Source: Micromonospora narathiwatensis (GTDB taxonomy: Bacteria; Actinomycetota; Actinomycetes; Mycobacteriales; Micromonosporaceae). Taken from it: DNA of 64,000 nt. Location of the stretch: the NCBI RefSeq assembly GCF_900089605.1, contig NZ_LT594324.1, positions 5,270,001 to 5,334,000 of the forward strand, given 5' to 3'. Shown here one piece after another: positions 35,953 to 44,137 of the stretch. Each line of letters begins with the position of its first letter. The first letter of the stretch is position 1. The notes under the pieces are model-generated. The model worked only from the letters and a program-made list of their open reading frames with translations. It had not been told where the DNA came from and ran no database searches. Made by a program: the position numbers and the translations under genes.

Positions 35953-36585
35953 ATGACCACCTATCGCGACCGGGCCGAGGCGGGCCGCATGCTCGCCGAC
36001 CGGCTCACCGACCTCGCCGGGCGGCCGGAGGTCGTCGTCCTCGGGCTGGTACGTGGCGGGGTGCTCGTCGCCCAGGTGATCGCCGAGCGGCTCGGCGTGC
36101 CGATGGACGTGCTGGTGGTCCGCAAGCTCGGCGTGCCGTGGGCACCCGAGGTGGCGTACGGCGCGCTCGGCCCCGGCGGGGTGCAGGTGCTCAACGAGAT
36201 GGTCGCCGGCCGGCTCAGCGAGGCCGACCGGGCCGAGGTGCGGCAGCGCGAGCAGGCCGAACTGGACCGTCGGGAGAGCCGGTACCGGGCCGGCCGCCCA
36301 CCGCTCGACCTGACCGGGAAGACCGCGGTCATCGTCGACGACGGGCTGGCCACCGGGGCCACCGCCCGCGCCGCCGTGCAGGTCGCCCGGCATCTGGGCG
36401 CCGCCCGGGTGGTCGTGGCCGTGCCGGTCGGCTCACGGGAGGCGTACGAGATGCTGGTCGCCGAGTCCGACCAGGTGGTCTGCCCCGACACCCCTCCCGA
36501 CTTCGCCGCCGTCGGCGCGTACTACGACGATTTTCACGAGGTCTCCGACGACGAGGTGACGGCGGCGCTCACCACCACCGCGTGA
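35953..36585 (+). CDS. Phosphoribosyltransferase-family protein
   Basis: A 210-residue type I PRTase-fold protein. The PRPP-binding motif VIVDDGLATGATARAA is intact (around residues 124-139), preceded by LGLVRGGVLVAQVIAERLG and VRKLGVPWAPEVAYGAL. A family of such proteins of unknown substrate occurs near stress genes in actinobacteria. The ATG at 35953 has GAGG upstream. It follows the membrane protein by 10 nt and may be in an operon with the zinc-ribbon gene. Confidence 0.85.
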   Translation: MTTYRDRAEAGRMLADRLTDLAGRPEVVVLGLVRGGVLVAQVIAERLGVPMDVLVVRKLGVPWAPEVAYGALGPGGVQVLNEMVAGRLSEADRAEVRQREQAELDRRESRYRAGRPPLDLTGKTAVIVDDGLATGATARAAVQVARHLGAARVVVAVPVGSREAYEMLVAESDQVVCPDTPPDFAAVGAYYDDFHEVSDDEVTAALTTTA

Positions 36586-36608
36586 AACCACCCGGTACCG
36601 TCGATACC

Positions 36609-36986
36609 ATGCAGCTCACCTGCCCCAAGTGCCACGGAGAAATGCGCCAGTACGAGCGCAGCGGAGTGATCATCGACCAGTGCGGCGAGTGCCGCGGCAT
36701 CTTCCTCGACCGCGGCGAGTTGGAGAAGCTGTTCGAGGCCGAGGCGAACTGGAACCGGCAGCACGCCGGGCCGCAGGCCGCGCCGGCCACCGGCGGCTAC
36801 GCCCCGCCGCCCCCGCCGCCCGCCGCCCCGCACCAGCCCGGGTACGGCGCCGTCCCGCCGCCCCCTCCGCCGCCGCCCGGCCACGGCTACGCGCAGCCGG
36901 CCTACGGCCAGGGCGGGCACTACGGCTACCACGGCCACTACAAGCGCAAGAAGCGCCACGGCTTCCTTGGCGAACTGTTCGACTGA
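36609..36986 (+). CDS. zf-TFIIB zinc-ribbon protein
   Basis: A 125-residue protein. The N-terminal zinc ribbon has CPKCHG and CGECRG with the family motif GIFLDRGELEKL. The middle is proline-rich, with runs of six and eight prolines, and the tail is Tyr/His/Gly-rich then basic (HYKRKKRHGFLGELFD). ATG at 36609 is the start. Function unknown; the TFIIB-type ribbon may bind nucleic acid or protein. It ends 97 bp from the convergent dnaB stop. Confidence 0.85.
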   Translation: MQLTCPKCHGEMRQYERSGVIIDQCGECRGIFLDRGELEKLFEAEANWNRQHAGPQAAPATGGYAPPPPPPAAPHQPGYGAVPPPPPPPPGHGYAQPAYGQGGHYGYHGHYKRKKRHGFLGELFD

Positions 36987-37083
36987 CCGGCGTCGGGCCG
37001 GACTCGCGTCCCGGCCCACCCCGGCCTCGGTTTTCCTGCTCGGTTGATCCTCCTGCCGCCGACGACGGTTCGCGGCGGGCGGG

Positions 37084-39846
37084 TCAGACGATGGCCATGT
37101 CCACGAACCGGGACAGGTGCAGCTGGGCGGCGACGGTCACCGTGTCGGTGGGGCCATTCCGGTGTTTGGCCACGATGAAGTCCGCCTCTCCGGCCCGCGG
37201 CGACTCCTTGTCGTAGTAGTCGTCGCGGTGCAGCAGGAGAACAACGTCGGCATCTTGCTCAATCGAGCCCGATTCGCGCAAGTCGGACAACTGTGGTCGC
37301 TTGTCGGTGCGCTGCTCCGGGCCACGGTTCAGCTGGCTCACCGCGATCACCGGGCACTCGACCTCCTTGGCCAGCAGCTTCAGGCCACGGGACAGGTCGG
37401 CGACCTCCTGCTGCCGGCTCTCGGTGCGCTTCGGCGAGGTCATCAGCTGGAGATAGTCGACCACGATCAGCTTGAGGTCGTGCTTCTGCTTGAGCCGCCG
37501 CGCCTTGGCCCGGATCTCCATCAGGTTCATGCTCGGCGTGTCGTCGACGAAGAGCGGCGCCTCACTGATCTCGCCCATGCAGCGGGCCAGCTTGGTCCAG
37601 TCGTCGTCGGAGAGCTGGCCGCTGCGCAGCACGTGCAGCGGTACGCGGGCCTCGGCCGAGAGGAGTCGCATGACGATCTCGACCTTGCTCATTTCCAGCG
37701 AGAAGATCGCCGACGCCTGGTTGGCGCGAATCGCCGCGTTTCGGGCAAAGTCCATACTCGCCGTGCTGTTGTGGGTCGGGATCATGGACCGGCCGGCCAG
37801 GTAGAGGTGGTCAGGATTGTCCACCGTGACGCAGCGTACCGGGACACTGGCCACCGGCCGGACGTCCACGACAAAGCGGGCGGTGGTCCGTACGTCCGAG
37901 GACGTCCGCCGCCGCGCCGCGTGTACCGTCCGCTTCCGCGCAAGCCGGAAGACCGGGTCGGGCGTGGAGAAGTTCACGGTGTACGCGGTCGACGAATCCT
38001 CCGTCCGTCCCCGTACCTGCTTCTCGTTGATCGTGCACCGGTAACCGAGGCTGACCACCAACTCCTGGACGCCCTCGATGAGGCGCTTGGAGGTGGACGT
38101 GTACTGGAGGTTCCCCGCCGGAGCCACCGTGCCGTCGGCGTCCATCAGACCGGCGAGCAGCGCCCGGCGTTGCGCCTCCGAGGCGCGGAGGTAGTCCAGC
38201 GGGATGTGCTTCTCGTGCGCCACGCCGGCCCGCCGGAGCAGGGCCAGGAAAGCACCGTTGCGGTCATGGCACTCGGCGCAGGTCCGATCGGGGTTCCTGG
38301 CGGGAGTGGGCAACACGATGGTGTAGACCATCGGCCCGCTGGGGCGTACGACGAAGCCGTCCCGCGCGACCAGCTCGATCATCTCGGCGTCCGCCGTGGT
38401 GAAGCGACTCGCCCCGGCGTGCCCGTCGCCGAGCCACACCCCGAGGGTGTACGGCGGGACCACCAGATCCCGCTCGGGCAGTTGAAGGGGCGCGCAGTTC
38501 TCTACCGCGTGGTTCAACCGGCGGTCGGCCGTGTCCGTACGCAGCGTGGCGGCGATCTGCGCGGTGGTCACCACGCCGTCGTGGCGTGCCCGGGCGCCGG
38601 CGTTGACATGTCGCTCGGTCCGCTCGCGAAGGCCGGCCAGCAGCTGGCCGGCCGGGTAGCCGGGAGCGGTCCAGCTCCGCACCTTGCCGGCCCGGCTCAC
38701 CTGGCGGCTCACCCGGTCGTTGGGACCGACCTGGCGCGCGACGGTGTGCAGCACGTTGCGGAACTCGGGTCCGACCTGCTCAAGGGTCTGCGCGAGGGTG
38801 ACCAGACGGTGTGGCTCAGCTCCGGCCGTCGCCGCGGCCGCCCGTACCTTGGCCAGTGATTCCTCGGACCAGTAGTGGCGCGGACGTGCCTCCGGCTGCC
38901 GGCGGCTGGCCCGGGTGGTCGTCTTCCACAGGTGCTCGGCGTCCGCCACGATGACCGAGCCGTCGGAGAACTCGACCTCGTAGCAGGGGCGGTCGTACAT
39001 GACGTCGAAGACGGCCGTGATGGTGGTCGGGGTACCGTCCGCCGCGAGCAGCCTGTCTCCAACCGTCACCTCGCTCATCGTGGTCCAGCCATCGGGAGTG
39101 GGCAGCGGGGTGTCGAGCGCAAGAGCCTTACCCAGACCGGGCCGGCCCGCCACGATGATCAATTGGCCCGGGTGCAGGCCGTTCAGCAGCCGGTCGAGGT
39201 CGCTGAAGCCGGTCGGCACACCGGTCATCACCCCGCCCTGGGCGCCCACCGCCTCGATCTCGTCGAGGGTCGGCTGGAGCATGTCGGCCAGGACCGCGAA
39301 GTCCTCACTGACCCGCTTCTCGGTCACCTCGTAGACGGCCTGCTGGGCGAGGTCGACGATGTCGTCGACGTCCCGGCTGCCGCCCTGGCCGGTGCCGTAC
39401 CCGAGTTGGACGATCCTGGTGCCGGCCTCGACCAGCCGGCGTAGCACCGCCCGCTCGCCCACGATGCGGGCGTAGTAGGCGGCGTTGGCGGCGGTGGGCA
39501 CGCTGGCGATCAGCGTGTGCAGGTAGGGCGCTCCGCCGATCCGGGCCAGGTCACCGGAGTCGGCGAGGGCGGCGGCGACGGTGATCGGGTCGGCCGGTTC
39601 GCCGCGTCCGTAGATGTCGAGGATCGCGTCGAAGACGGTGGCGTGCACCGGGCGGTAGAAGTCGTTGGACTTGAGGATCTCCACGACGTCGGCGATGGCG
39701 TCCTTGGAGAGCAGCATGCCGCCGAGGACGCACTGCTCGGCGGCCACGTCCTGGGGCGGCGTCTTCTCGAACTGCCCGTCCCGCTGCGCCGGCGCCGGCG
39801 ACTGTCCACCGGTCCGCTCCGTACGCGTGTCATCGGTGACCGACAC
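37084..39846 (-). CDS. dnaB: Replicative DNA helicase DnaB with in-frame intein
   Basis: The host protein is 467 residues once the intein is removed, the normal size for DnaB, the hexameric helicase that unwinds the replication fork. The N-terminal domain begins near PPQDVAAEQCVLGGMLLS. The RecA-like domain has Walker A GRPGLGK/ST, split after the lysine by a 453-residue intein, then IFSLEMSKVEIVMRLLSAEA, KLIVVDYLQLM and AVSQLNRGPEQR. The GTG at 39846 has GAGGGGGG upstream; the next in-frame start at 39930 is less likely. Splicing must occur for ATP binding. M. tuberculosis dnaB also carries an intein. The gene lies after rplI in the near-oriC block. Confidence 0.95.
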   Translation of the reverse strand: MSVTDDTRTERTGGQSPAPAQRDGQFEKTPPQDVAAEQCVLGGMLLSKDAIADVVEILKSNDFYRPVHATVFDAILDIYGRGEPADPITVAAALADSGDLARIGGAPYLHTLIASVPTAANAAYYARIVGERAVLRRLVEAGTRIVQLGYGTGQGGSRDVDDIVDLAQQAVYEVTEKRVSEDFAVLADMLQPTLDEIEAVGAQGGVMTGVPTGFSDLDRLLNGLHPGQLIIVAGRPGLGKALALDTPLPTPDGWTTMSEVTVGDRLLAADGTPTTITAVFDVMYDRPCYEVEFSDGSVIVADAEHLWKTTTRASRRQPEARPRHYWSEESLAKVRAAAATAGAEPHRLVTLAQTLEQVGPEFRNVLHTVARQVGPNDRVSRQVSRAGKVRSWTAPGYPAGQLLAGLRERTERHVNAGARARHDGVVTTAQIAATLRTDTADRRLNHAVENCAPLQLPERDLVVPPYTLGVWLGDGHAGASRFTTADAEMIELVARDGFVVRPSGPMVYTIVLPTPARNPDRTCAECHDRNGAFLALLRRAGVAHEKHIPLDYLRASEAQRRALLAGLMDADGTVAPAGNLQYTSTSKRLIEGVQELVVSLGYRCTINEKQVRGRTEDSSTAYTVNFSTPDPVFRLARKRTVHAARRRTSSDVRTTARFVVDVRPVASVPVRCVTVDNPDHLYLAGRSMIPTHNSTASMDFARNAAIRANQASAIFSLEMSKVEIVMRLLSAEARVPLHVLRSGQLSDDDWTKLARCMGEISEAPLFVDDTPSMNLMEIRAKARRLKQKHDLKLIVVDYLQLMTSPKRTESRQQEVADLSRGLKLLAKEVECPVIAVSQLNRGPEQRTDKRPQLSDLRESGSIEQDADVVLLLHRDDYYDKESPRAGEADFIVAKHRNGPTDTVTVAAQLHLSRFVDMAIV
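37768..39126 (-). mobile_element. Class 3 intein with LAGLIDADG homing endonuclease in dnaB
   Basis: The 453-residue insert starts with Ala (ALALDTPL), not Cys or Ser, and ends in HN before host Ser. Class 3 inteins lack the first nucleophile and use a Trp-Cys-Thr triplet. All three are visible: Trp in DAEHLWK (block B), Cys in VRCVTVDNPDHLYL (block F) and Thr in SMIPTHN (block G). The endonuclease motifs LGVWLGDGH and LLAGLMDADG both keep their acidic residue, so it may still be active. The insertion splits Walker A (GK/S). Confidence 0.92.
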
Positions 39847-40237
39847 GGTCCCCCCTCGGTGCGTCGGATCGAAAACCAGCTCCGCCGGGTCTGACAGCGC
39901 CGACGACCCCTCCGGTCGATCGGGGGCCACCGCCCGGACGGTCGGGGATCCACGATACGGAACCCGAGGTCAGCCCCTCAACAATGCCGGTGGACGAGCC
40001 TCGGGACAACCTGTGGACGCCGGGGACCGGCATGTGTGCAGGTTGTGCACAGGGGTGTGGACAAGTAGTGGAGAATTTCGTGCGCACCGGCCCTGACCTG
40101 CGGTAATACAATCCACACCCTGTGGACGACAAATTCCGGGTCGAAACCTGTCCCCGACCGTCCCGTACTATCTCGGACGAACGGCTACACCTGGACAGCG
40201 GATTGCACTTTCGGTTGAGAAGGGTCACGCTCCGGCC
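39847..40237. promoter_or_regulatory. dnaB upstream spacer with DnaA-box-like cluster
   Basis: This 391-bp divergent gap holds one perfect DnaA box TGTGGACAA (40056-40064), one-mismatch sites TTGTGCACA (40043-40051) and TGTGGACGA (40121-40129), and weaker ones at 40012-40020 and 40109-40117. TCCACA-N3-TGTGGA (40112-40126) is an inverted pair. No gene is seen. Confidence 0.6.
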
Positions 40238-41638
40238 GTGAGTTACCGGGACTGGGGAAGCGAGGAGAGCAGCGCCCCCGAGCGCCACCGCACCCCGAGC
40301 CGCCGGCGTGCCATCGAACGCGGCCAGCAGGAGCCGGTCGACACGTACCTCCCCCGGTGGGCGGTGGAGTCGGGCGTCCGCCGGGCGGACGGCGGCGGCC
40401 GGCACGCCGCCCCCGACGACGATGACGAGGTGCCGCCGTACCCGGGTGGCGGGTGGCGGGCCGACACCGGATGGCGCCGGGAGAGCGACCTTCGCGAGGT
40501 GCCCGCCGTCGGCGCTGGCCCGGCCGGCGAGCACACCGCCGAGTGGACCCTGGACACCCCGCAGGAGCAGGGGTACGTCGGGAGCCGGCGGGCCGAGTCC
40601 ACCGAGGACGAGCCGGTCTCCGGGCGTCGTGCCCGGCCCCGGCGGCCACAGGTCACCTGGTCGGGCCTGCCGGACAGCACCTCCCCGGCGGAGGAGAGCG
40701 ACCGGTGGGACACCGAGCGGCCCACCCGGCGGAGCCGGCGGGCGGCGTCGGACGCCGGGACCCGCCCTGCGGTCGACCCCTGGGAGCGGCCCCGGTCGGC
40801 GGAGCCGGATCCGGCGGAGCGGCCGGCGGTCGACCCGTGGGACGCCTCGGGCGTGCACGCGTGGGGCCGGTCGGTCCCCGACCGCTGGGACCGGACGGAG
40901 GCCACCGGTCGGTGGGACCGGGCGGAGCACACGGGCGAGTGGAGCCGGTACGACACCGGGCAGTGGGACCGGCACACCGAGGTGGACCGATGGGACCGCA
41001 CGGCGCCGCCGACGCCGGCCCGGGAGGGCTGGGCGTCGCCGGAGCAGACCGAGGAGTTCTTCTCCGGCACCCGGCTGGCGGATGACGATCCGCGCTGGGT
41101 GGAGACGCCGACCTCCGCGCCGCGCTCGCCGACGGTCGGCTACCCCGCGTCCCGCCCGGGTACGACGCCACCGCGACGGACGGCGGACCCGGTGGGCGCC
41201 GGCAGGGCGTCGACCGGCCGTCGGCGGGAGGATCTGTCCGGCGGCGGATCCTGGCACCGCCGGATCGAGGACGATCTGCTCGACCCGGATCCGGGCGGCC
41301 CGATCCGGCCGTTGGCCTACACCGCCGCCTGCTACCTGGTTCCGGCGCTGCTGCTCTTCGTCGGCCTGCTGTTCCTCGACGGGCGGGCTCCGGCGGGATG
41401 CGTCACCGACGTCACCGGCGGTGGTTGCGACTCGCCGCGCATCCACGCCTTCGCCTCGATGGTCGCGGGTGCGCCACGGTTCGGGCTGGCGCTGGCGAGC
41501 AGCCTGGTCGTCGCGGTGGTGCTGCGCTGGGTCGGGACGAGTTGGCGGCCGGCGACGGTGGCACTGGCGGCGGCTGTGGTCGGTGGTGGCCTCTCGACCG
41601 TGCTGATCAGCGCGGTGACCGGTCAGCCGATCGGCTGA
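40238..41638 (+). CDS. Tryptophan-repeat, mostly disordered membrane protein
   Basis: A 466-residue protein. Residues 1-340 are hydrophilic, low-complexity and rich in Arg, Asp, Glu and Trp. A repeated pattern of the form RWDR or QWDR with a few residues between recurs about ten times between residues 205 and 255 (DRWDRTEATGRWDRAE), and PAVDPW recurs twice. The last 110 residues have three membrane helices. The GTG at 40238 is the start. It lies between dnaB and rplI, divergent from dnaB. No family is recognised; a scaffold role at the membrane is speculation. Confidence 0.75.
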   Translation: MSYRDWGSEESSAPERHRTPSRRRAIERGQQEPVDTYLPRWAVESGVRRADGGGRHAAPDDDDEVPPYPGGGWRADTGWRRESDLREVPAVGAGPAGEHTAEWTLDTPQEQGYVGSRRAESTEDEPVSGRRARPRRPQVTWSGLPDSTSPAEESDRWDTERPTRRSRRAASDAGTRPAVDPWERPRSAEPDPAERPAVDPWDASGVHAWGRSVPDRWDRTEATGRWDRAEHTGEWSRYDTGQWDRHTEVDRWDRTAPPTPAREGWASPEQTEEFFSGTRLADDDPRWVETPTSAPRSPTVGYPASRPGTTPPRRTADPVGAGRASTGRRREDLSGGGSWHRRIEDDLLDPDPGGPIRPLAYTAACYLVPALLLFVGLLFLDGRAPAGCVTDVTGGGCDSPRIHAFASMVAGAPRFGLALASSLVVAVVLRWVGTSWRPATVALAAAVVGGGLSTVLISAVTGQPIG

Positions 41639-41767
41639 CCGCCGACGGCTGCACGTCGCGGCACGGCACCGCGACCGGCCCTCGTACGGTCCGGAGCGCT
41701 GCCCGGCGGCGCGGAGGCCGAATCATGGCCGCCAGTCGAGCCGGAGTTGTCGCAGCCGTGGAATGCG

Positions 41768-41804
41768 GAAGGGCCCGCACCGGGGAGTCCGGTGCGGGCC
41801 CTTC
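41768..41804. terminator. Strong bidirectional hairpin terminator
   Basis: A perfect 14-bp stem (41768-41781 with 41791-41804) and a 9-nt loop separate the Trp-repeat gene and rplI, which converge here. The rest of the 181-bp gap is featureless. Confidence 0.8.
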
Positions 41805-41819
41805 TCGTGCTGCCGGGTG

Positions 41820-42266
41820 TCAGCCCTGGACGACGTTCAGGTTGAACTTGGCGGTCACCTCGGGGTGCAGCTTGATGCTGACCGGGTAGGAGCCGATCGA
41901 CTTGATGTGACCGGGCAGCTCCAGCCGGCGGCGGTCCAGAGCCGGACCACCGGCCGCCTTGACGGCGTCGACGACCTCGGCCGGGGTGACCGAGCCGAAG
42001 AGCCGTCCGCCGTCGCCGGCGCGGGCCTTCAGGTTGACCTTCAGACCCTCGATCTGGGCCTTGACCTCGTTGGCGTGGCCGAGGTCGCGGATCTCCCGGG
42101 CCGAGCGGGCCCGCTTGATGACCGTGACCTGCTTCTCCGCACCCTTGGTCCAGGCGATCGCGAAGCCCTGCGGAAGCAGGTAGTTACGGCCGTAGCCGTT
42201 CTTCACCTCGACGATGTCGCCCGGAGTGCCGAGGCCGGACACCTCCTGAGTCAGGATGATCTTCAT
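41820..42266 (-). CDS. rplI: 50S ribosomal protein bL9
   Basis: A 148-residue ribosomal protein binding 23S rRNA. It starts [19 protein letters not shown] and has [16 protein letters not shown], the L9 N-domain signature, a connecting helix with [24 protein letters not shown] charge, and the C-domain [19 protein letters not shown] at 42266 has GAGAGGAGG upstream. It is last in the rpsF-ssb-rpsR-rplI operon. Confidence 0.97.
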   Translation of the reverse strand: MKIILTQEVSGLGTPGDIVEVKNGYGRNYLLPQGFAIAWTKGAEKQVTVIKRARSAREIRDLGHANEVKAQIEGLKVNLKARAGDGGRLFGSVTPAEVVDAVKAAGGPALDRRRLELPGHIKSIGSYPVSIKLHPEVTAKFNLNVVQG

Positions 42267-42280
42267 GTCCGTGCCTCCTC

Positions 42281-42520
42281 TCAGCGGGTCGTGGCCGTGT
42301 ACGGCAGGAGCGCCATCTCGCGGGCGTTCTTGACCGCACGGGCGATCTGCCGCTGCTGCTGCGAGGTCACGCCGGTCACCCGCCGAGCGCGGATCTTGCC
42401 GCGGTCGGAGATGAACTTGCGCAGCAGCGCGGTGTCCTTGTAATCGATGTAGGTGATCCCGTCCTTGTCGAGCGGGTTCACCTTCTTCTTCGGCTTGCGA
42501 AGTGCCGCAGCCTTGGCCAT
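42281..42520 (-). CDS. rpsR: 30S ribosomal protein bS18, cysteine-free form
   Basis: A 79-residue protein that binds S6 on the small subunit. It has [20 protein letters not shown] and ARRVTG. Cys-rich S18 proteins have CxFC and a later NC. Here these are NPLD and VT, so no zinc can be bound. In species with two copies the zinc-free one is normally the Zur-controlled reserve, but here it is in the main operon. Confidence 0.96.
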   Translation of the reverse strand: MAKAAALRKPKKKVNPLDKDGITYIDYKDTALLRKFISDRGKIRARRVTGVTSQQQRQIARAVKNAREMALLPYTATTR

Positions 42521-42561
42521 TGCTCTTGCTCCTGGTTTGCGATCGCGGGCGCTCGGCGCCA

Positions 42562-43074
42562 TCAGAACGGGGGCTCCTCGTCGAAGTTTCCGCCGCCCGA
42601 ACCACCGCGCGAGGGAGCCGGGGCAGCCGAGGCCCAGGGGTCGTCGAAGTTGCCTCCGCCGCCCTGGCCACCACCGCCACCACCACCGAAGCCGCCACCG
42701 CCGCCCGAGCGGGACATCTTCTGCACCTTCGCCGTGGCGTAGCGCAGCGACGGGCCGATCTCGTCGACCTCCAGCTCGATGACGGTGCGCTTCTCACCCT
42801 CACGGGTCTCGTACGACCGCTGACGCAGCCGGCCGGACACGATCACCCGGGCGCCGCGCTGCAGCGACTCGGCGACGTTCTCGGCGGCCTGCCGCCAGAC
42901 CGTGCACGAAAGGAACAGCGGCTCGCCGTCCTTCCACTCGCCGGACGCCTTGTCCATGAAGCGGGGCGTCGAGGCGACCCGGAACTTGGCGACGGCCGCC
43001 CCGGAGGGGGTGAACCGCAACTCGGGGTCATCGGTCAGGTTGCCGATGACCGTGATGGTGGTGTCTCCTGCCAT
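42562..43074 (-). CDS. ssb: Single-stranded DNA-binding protein
   Basis: A 170-residue SSB. The OB fold covers about residues 1-115 ([35 protein letters not shown]). A glycine-rich linker with GGGGG runs follows, and the C-terminus ends FDEEPPF, the acidic tip that recruits replication and repair proteins. The ATG at 43074 has GAGGAG 7 nt upstream. It lies between rpsF and rpsR, as in most bacteria. Confidence 0.97.
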   Translation of the reverse strand: MAGDTTITVIGNLTDDPELRFTPSGAAVAKFRVASTPRFMDKASGEWKDGEPLFLSCTVWRQAAENVAESLQRGARVIVSGRLRQRSYETREGEKRTVIELEVDEIGPSLRYATAKVQKMSRSGGGGGFGGGGGGGQGGGGNFDDPWASAAPAPSRGGSGGGNFDEEPPF

Positions 43075-43171
43075 GACCATCTCCTCGCGCACTCATCTTT
43101 GTGCCCTACAGGCTCTCAGAGCCCTCCGACACCGTCGATGAGGCTTGATCCGGACGTACCGGGACGGATGC

Positions 43172-43462
43172 TCAGCGCATCTCCGGGCGAATGACCTTGG
43201 TGCGCAGCACCGACTCGTTGAGTCGGAGCTGACGGTCCAGCTCGGCCACCGCCTCCGGCGTCGCCTGGAGGTCGACGACGGCGTAGATGCCCTCGGCCTT
43301 CTTGTTGATCTCGTACGCGAGGCGCCGGCGGCCCCACACGTCGGTCTTCTCCACCGAGCCACCCGCGGTCCGGATCACGTTCAGGTACGTGTCGAGCGAC
43401 GGGGCGACGGTGCGCTCCTCGAGGCTGGGGTCGAGGATCACCATGACTTCATAATGACGCAA
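43172..43462 (-). CDS. rpsF: 30S ribosomal protein bS6
   Basis: A 96-residue protein that pairs with S18. It begins [18 protein letters not shown] and has [19 protein letters not shown], the S6 signature. The start is TTG at 43462, which has the strong AGGAGGTGA 7 nt upstream. It is first in the rpsF-ssb-rpsR-rplI operon. The leader folds over the SD, suggesting autoregulation. Confidence 0.97.
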   Translation of the reverse strand: MRHYEVMVILDPSLEERTVAPSLDTYLNVIRTAGGSVEKTDVWGRRRLAYEINKKAEGIYAVVDLQATPEAVAELDRQLRLNESVLRTKVIRPEMR

Positions 43463-43471
43463 GACGTGCTC

Positions 43472-43516
43472 ACCTCCTGTGGGCTAAGCGGCCACGGTCC
43501 TTCCGTGGCAGGAGGT
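43472..43516 (-). promoter_or_regulatory. rpsF leader structure that sequesters the SD
   Basis: On the minus strand ACCUCCUG (43516-43509) can pair with CAGGAGGU (43479-43472), which is the rpsF Shine-Dalgarno. A second stem (43491-43497 with 43503-43509, 5-nt loop) stacks inside, with an 11-nt bulge on one side only. A possible -10 TATCCT is at 43581-43576. S6-S18 complexes are known to bind leader RNA in other bacteria. Confidence 0.55.
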
Positions 43517-44137
43517 CGTGCGTCGTGGCCCGTGCCGGTACCGGGGGAACCCGGCCGGACGCGGACAACCGGACCAGGATACCCGGTCGGAACGATCATG
43601 CCCGGGCCGGTCGTACGCGGTGGCCGGAACGCGGCGACAGGGGTCCACTTCCGATCGCGAGCATCGGAAGTGGACCCCTGTCCACGGGGCCGCGGGGCGT
43701 CCCGTCCGCATTCCTTGGGTGGGACCTGGGGAGGAACGACCACACCGATGAGGTTGGATCGAGGACGCCCCGCGGAGCTTTATCGTGTTGTCACGTGCTC
43801 TGACCATACAGCCGGTCTCGTCACCTGTAGGGGGAATTGGAAGAATTTGCCCGGCTGTCTTGTCGCCCAGCCGGTCAGGTGTGACGAGGCGGATCCCGCC
43901 CCGTCGTGCCGGGCCGCACGGCGGGGCGTCCCGTTTCCGGGGGCCTACCCTGCATCCGGGCGCCTGTGGACCGCACCCGGTTGGAGCGTCGACCATCGAT
44001 CCCACCTCGGACAACGACCACCCGGCCGACTGGTGACGCCGCCCGCTCCGCCTCCGTACCCGGTGCCGGACGGCACGACGCCGGCCGGAAGCTCGCGGTC
44101 TCCCCGCTCGTCGGGGGCGCGACGTAGGCTGCCGTGC
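43517..44137. other. Divergent spacer with two large inverted repeats
   Basis: Between rpsF and the endonuclease IV-like gene no coding region is convincing. A perfect 19-bp hairpin (43637-43655 with 43663-43681, 7-nt loop) and a 13-bp inverted repeat (43690-43702 with 43763-43775, 60 nt between) are adjacent. GGGGCGTCCCGT recurs at 43694 and about 43921. These may be parts of a noncoding RNA. Confidence 0.5.

Noticed and set aside
39847..40237. oriC
   Set aside because: Only a few DnaA-box-like sites, no clear AT-rich unwinding region, and dnaA and dnaN are not in the window.
43517..44137. A tRNA or known riboswitch in the rpsF-nfo spacer
   Set aside because: No cloverleaf, no T-loop GTTCRA pattern, and no riboswitch core that I recognise.
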